A DNA stretch of 10,000 nt from Apostichopus japonicus (Eukaryota > Echinodermata > Holothuroidea > Aspidochirotida > Stichopodidae): the NCBI RefSeq assembly GCF_037975245.1, contig NC_092566.1, positions 18,947,575-18,957,574 on the forward strand. Direction: 5' to 3'. Within the stretch, counting starts at the first letter, position 1. Each line of letters begins with the position of its first letter. A model generated the notes under the pieces. The model was not told the origin of the DNA. It saw nothing but the letters and a program-made list of their open reading frames with translations, and did no database searches. A program made the translations under genes and the position numbers. Below are positions 7,647 through 10,000 of this stretch, in pieces.

Positions 7647-8016
7647 TATTCGCATTGTAGGACCTAATATTATTTGAGTACCAGTGTAGCTTGTGGGGTA
7701 CAGAACTTAAATGTGATATAAATATACCTTAATGCATCTAAGTGGCAGCCTAAAGTAGATGCCTTCATTGCTATTAGAAGCCAACAATAACTTTGACCTT
7801 GGTTTTATACTGGAATATGAAAATTCACCTATTGATACTGTGTTCTGGTAATGTGGTATGAGTACCAGGATACCTTGTGGGGTACAGACATTTAAATTAA
7901 AATTTGTCTCTCAAGAACTTAACAAGAACTAAATCCTTCTACCTAGCAAACAATGGAAATTCTTCAATATAAATTCATCTAATTGACAGCGATAATCTAT
8001 ACAAAAAAATACTTAT
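7647..8016 (+). repeat. Satellite monomer 19 (370 bp; B/m3 head with A-zone tail; junction)
   Basis: The head and middle follow monomer 14 (tattcgcattgtagg, cctaatattat, m3, box 2 with gtaccagg), with tatttgag and ctgtgttctgg as private changes. From about 7938 the tail is that of monomer 4 (caatggaaattcttc ending aaaaaaatacttat). It is the joint between copies 1 and 2 of the 6,425-bp segment. Confidence 0.92.
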
Positions 8017-8399
8017 CATTCGCATTGTAGGACCTAACATTATATGAGTACCAGTGTAGCTTGTGGGGTACAAAACTTAAATGTCATATAAATATACCTT
8101 AAAAACAATGCAACTAAATGGTAGCCTAAAGTAGATGCCTTCATTGCTATGAGTAGCCAACAATAGTTTTGGCAGTGCTTTATATACAGGATAATGAAAA
8201 TTCACCTACTGATGCTGTATTCTGGTCATGTGGTATGAGTGCCAGGATACCTTGTGGGGTACAGACAGTTCAATTACAATTACAATATGTCTCTCAAGAA
8301 CTTAATTAGAAATAAATCCATCTACCTAGCAAACAATGCAAACTCTTCAATATAAATATATCTAATTGACAGCGATAATCTGTACAGAATAAAACTTAT
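8017..8399 (+). repeat. Satellite monomer 20 (383 bp; copy of monomer 5)
   Basis: No difference from monomer 5 was seen, including the private caatgcaaactcttc tail. Confidence 0.94.
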
Positions 8400-8771
8400 C
8401 ATTCGCATTGTAGGACAGGTGGTGCCAGTGTAGCTTGTGGGGTACAAAACTTAAATGTCATATAAATATACCTTAAAAACAATGCAACTAATGGCAGCCT
8501 AAAGTAGATGCCTTCATTGCTATGAGTAGCCAACAATATTTTTTACAGTGCTTGATATACTGGATAATAAATATTAACTTGTTGATACTGTACTCTGGTC
8601 ATGTTGTATGAGTGCCAGGATACCTTGTGGGGTACAGACATTGAAATTAAATTACAATATGTCTCTCAAGAACTTAATAAGAACTAAATCCATCTACCTA
8701 GCAAACAATGGAAATTCTTCAATATAAATTCATCTAATTGACAGCGATAATCTATACAAAAAAATACTTAT
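8400..8771 (+). repeat. Satellite monomer 21 (372 bp; copy of monomer 6)
   Basis: It carries the same 17-to-8-bp replacement (aggtggtg) at the left end of box 1 as monomer 6, and no other difference was seen. Confidence 0.94.
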
Positions 8772-9150
8772 CATTCGCATTGTAGGACCTAACATTATAT
8801 GAGTACCAGTGTAGCTTGTGGGGTACAAAACTTAAATGTCATATATATACCTTAAAAACAATGCAACTAATGGCAGCCTAAAGTAGATGCCTTCATTGCT
8901 ATGAGTAGCCAACAATATTTTTTACAGTGCTTGATATACTGGATAATAAATATTAACTTGTTGATACTGTACTCTGGTCATGTTGTATGAGTGCCAGGAT
9001 ACCTTGTGGGGTACAGACATTGAAATTAAATTACAATATGTCTCTCAAGAACTTAATAAGAACTAAATCCATCTACCTAGCAAACAATGGAAATTCTTCA
9101 ATATAAATTCATCTAATTGACAGCGATAATCTATACAAAAAAATACTTAT
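8772..9150 (+). repeat. Satellite monomer 22 (379 bp; copy of monomer 7)
   Basis: It shares the 2-bp deletion giving catatatatacc with monomer 7; otherwise ordinary type A, m1. Confidence 0.94.
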
Positions 9151-9525
9151 CATTCGCATTGTAGGACCTAACATTATATGAGTACCAGTGTAGCTTGTGG
9201 GGTACAAAACTTAAATGTCATATAAATATACCTTAAAAACAATGCAACTAAATGGTAGCCTAAAGTAGATGCCTTCATTGCTATGAGTAGCCAACAATAT
9301 ATTTTACAGTGCTTTATATACTGGATAATAAATATAAACTTGTTGATACTGTACTCTGGTCATGTGGTATGAGTGCCAGGATACCTTGTGGGGTACAAAC
9401 AAGTTAAATTACAATTTGTCTCTCAAGAACTTAACAAGAACTAAATCCTTCTACCTAACAAACCATGGAAATCCTTCAATATGAATTCAAAGAGTTTACC
9501 ATGGATATCTGTATAGTAAATTGAT
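9151..9525 (+). repeat. Satellite monomer 23 (375 bp; copy of monomer 8)
   Basis: It carries the same diverged tail as monomer 8, with two ccatgg words and agagtttacc. Confidence 0.93.
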
Positions 9526-9895
9526 AATTTGCATCAAAGGACTTAAGATTATACGAGTACCAGTGTAGCTTGTGGGGTACAGAACTTTGATGTGATATAA
9601 ATTTACCTTAATGCATCTAAGTGGCAGCCTAAAGTAGATGCCTTTGCACATTGCTATTAGAAGCCAACAATAACTTTGACCTTGGTTTTATACTGGAATA
9701 TGAAAATTCACCTATTGATACTGTATTCTGGTAATGTGGTATGAGTACCAGGATACCTTGTGGGGTACAGACATTTAAATTAAAATTTGTCTCTCAAGAA
9801 CTTAACAAGAACTAAATCCTTCTACCTAGCAAACAATGGATATTCCTTGATATGAATTCACCGATTGACCGCGGTTATCTGTACAGTAAAATTTT
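9526..9895 (+). repeat. Satellite monomer 24 (370 bp; copy of monomer 9)
   Basis: It starts aatttgcatcaaagg like monomer 9 and keeps the ccgcgg at 9869-9874, exactly 6,425 bp after the first. Read base by base against monomer 9, no mismatch was found. Confidence 0.93.
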
Positions 9896-10000
9896 TATTC
9901 GCATTGTAGGACTTAAGATTATATGAGTACAAGTGTAGCTTGTGGGGTACAGAACTTTAATGTGATATAAATATACCTTAATGCATCTAAGTGGAAGCCT
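9896..10000 (+). repeat. Satellite monomer 25 (first 105 bp; matches monomers 10 and 15)
   Basis: It is cut by the window end after agtggaagcct. The start (tattcgcattgtagg, actttaatgtg) matches monomers 10 and 15, so an expanded box-2 cluster is expected just outside the window. Confidence 0.92.

Larger units (their letters stand above)
5458..7766 (+). repeat. Five-monomer block, copy 2 (~2.31 kb, one 74-bp unit longer)
   Basis: This adjacent second copy lies at offset 2,236 bp up to the first part of monomer 15 and 2,310 bp after it; the 74-bp shift is one added internal unit in monomer 15. I noticed about half a dozen substitutions, for example t to a in gagtagcc/gagaagcc (monomers 11/16), c to t in gaccgcgg/gactgcgg (9/14) and g to c in cttaag/cttaac (12/17). 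The right limit is where monomer 19 has gccttcattgc while monomer 14 has gcctttgaacattgc. Confidence 0.87.
1513..7937 (+). repeat. Large-scale repeat, copy 1 (6,425 bp, about 15 monomers)
   Basis: Six successive monomer starts (1592, 1975, 2347, 2726, 3101, 3471) recur exactly 6,425 bp downstream (8017, 8400, 8772, 9151, 9526, 9896), with the same length series 383, 372, 379, 375, 370. The first base that breaks the match going left is 1512 (a) against 7937 (t), so the copy is taken to start at 1513. It contains monomers 5-19 plus the last part of monomer 4, and 11 of the 12 extra 74-bp units in the window. It could be one unit of a higher-order repeat or a single segmental tandem duplication; only 1.3 copies are visible. 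Confidence 0.93.
1..10000. repeat. Tandem satellite DNA array, ~375-bp monomer, fills the whole window
   Basis: Twenty-four complete monomers and one partial monomer lie head to tail in one orientation with no intervening unique sequence. Each starts at cattcgcattgtagga or a close variant and holds two boxes ending ttgtggggtac about 190 bp apart. Basic monomer length is 370-383 bp; lengths of 451, 519 and 593 bp come from extra 74-bp internal units. Both strands were read: there is no gene, no RNA gene and no mobile-element terminus, so the long gene-free stretch is fully explained by the array. The array runs off both ends of the window. Such arrays are typical of eukaryotic heterochromatin; centromeric, pericentromeric or subtelomeric location is inference. 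I do not recognise the family. Confidence 0.97.
7938..10000 (+). repeat. Large-scale repeat, copy 2 (first 2,063 bp, runs off the window)
   Basis: This stretch matches 1513-3575 at a constant offset of 6,425 bp; I found no mismatch on reading the two side by side. Rare private variants are shared: the altered box of monomer 6 in monomer 21, the 2-bp deletion of monomer 7 in monomer 22, the diverged tail of monomer 8 in monomer 23, and the ccgcgg of monomer 9 in monomer 24. Neighbouring monomers inside the segment differ from each other far more, so the duplication is recent, or recently homogenised, relative to the array. Confidence 0.93.

Noticed and set aside
1-10000. CRISPR array
   Set aside because: There are regular direct repeats, but the whole 375-bp unit repeats and there are no short repeats separated by unique spacers; the 74-bp units have no unique part either.
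1-10000. Transposable element, insertion sequence or LTR
   Set aside because: There are no terminal inverted or long terminal repeats, no target-site duplications, no transposase or reverse transcriptase coding potential, and every base is accounted for by the monomers.

Overview
The whole window is one uninterrupted array of tandemly repeated, AT-rich satellite DNA (monomer 1 is about 33% G+C). I see no protein-coding gene, structural RNA gene, transposon or unique sequence. The pattern points to a eukaryotic nuclear genome: head-to-tail monomers of about 375 bp, monomer subfamilies, partial homogenisation and nested larger duplications, as in heterochromatic, centromeric, pericentromeric or subtelomeric satellites. 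I do not recognise the family and cannot name the organism. Monomer phase here is arbitrary: each unit starts at the recurring cattcgcattgtagga (variants tattcgc and aatttgc).

Layout. There are 24 complete monomers and one partial one, all in the same orientation. Their starts are 1, 382, 765, 1141, 1592, 1975, 2347, 2726, 3101, 3471, 3990, 4509, 4886, 5337, 5707, 6300, 6819, 7196, 7647, 8017, 8400, 8772, 9151, 9526 and 9896. The basic length is 370-383 bp. Longer monomers (451, 519 and 593 bp) arise from 1, 2 or 3 extra copies of an internal 74-bp unit. Monomers 1-8 and 20-23 carry a type A 5' half (aaaacttaaatgtc, then ttaaaaacaatgcaact). Monomers 9-19, 24 and 25 carry type B (gaactt..atgtg, then ccttaatgcatcta). 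Three mid-section types also alternate: m1 ggataataaatattaac, m2 tacaggataatgaaaattc, and m3 actttgacc followed by ggaatatgaaaattc.

The repetition has at least five levels. (1) Each monomer is itself an old dimer of two diverged half-units of about 190 bp, each with a box ending TTGTGGGGTAC. (2) The ~375-bp monomer. (3) A 74-bp unit around the second box, present 1-4 times per monomer. (4) A five-monomer block of about 2.24-2.31 kb, duplicated side by side (about 3223-5457 and 5458-7766). (5) A 6,425-bp segment of 15 monomers starting near 1513 whose second copy begins near 7938; the 2,063 bp of overlap look identical by eye. The first 1,512 bp do not follow the 6,425-bp period, so the left limit of that large duplication lies in this window.

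There are no genes working together here. The content is a record of unequal crossing-over and gene conversion, plus one invariant 11-bp core at every box that could be a protein-binding site. The open reading frames that occur are by-products of the 74-bp repeat being read through in successive frames.
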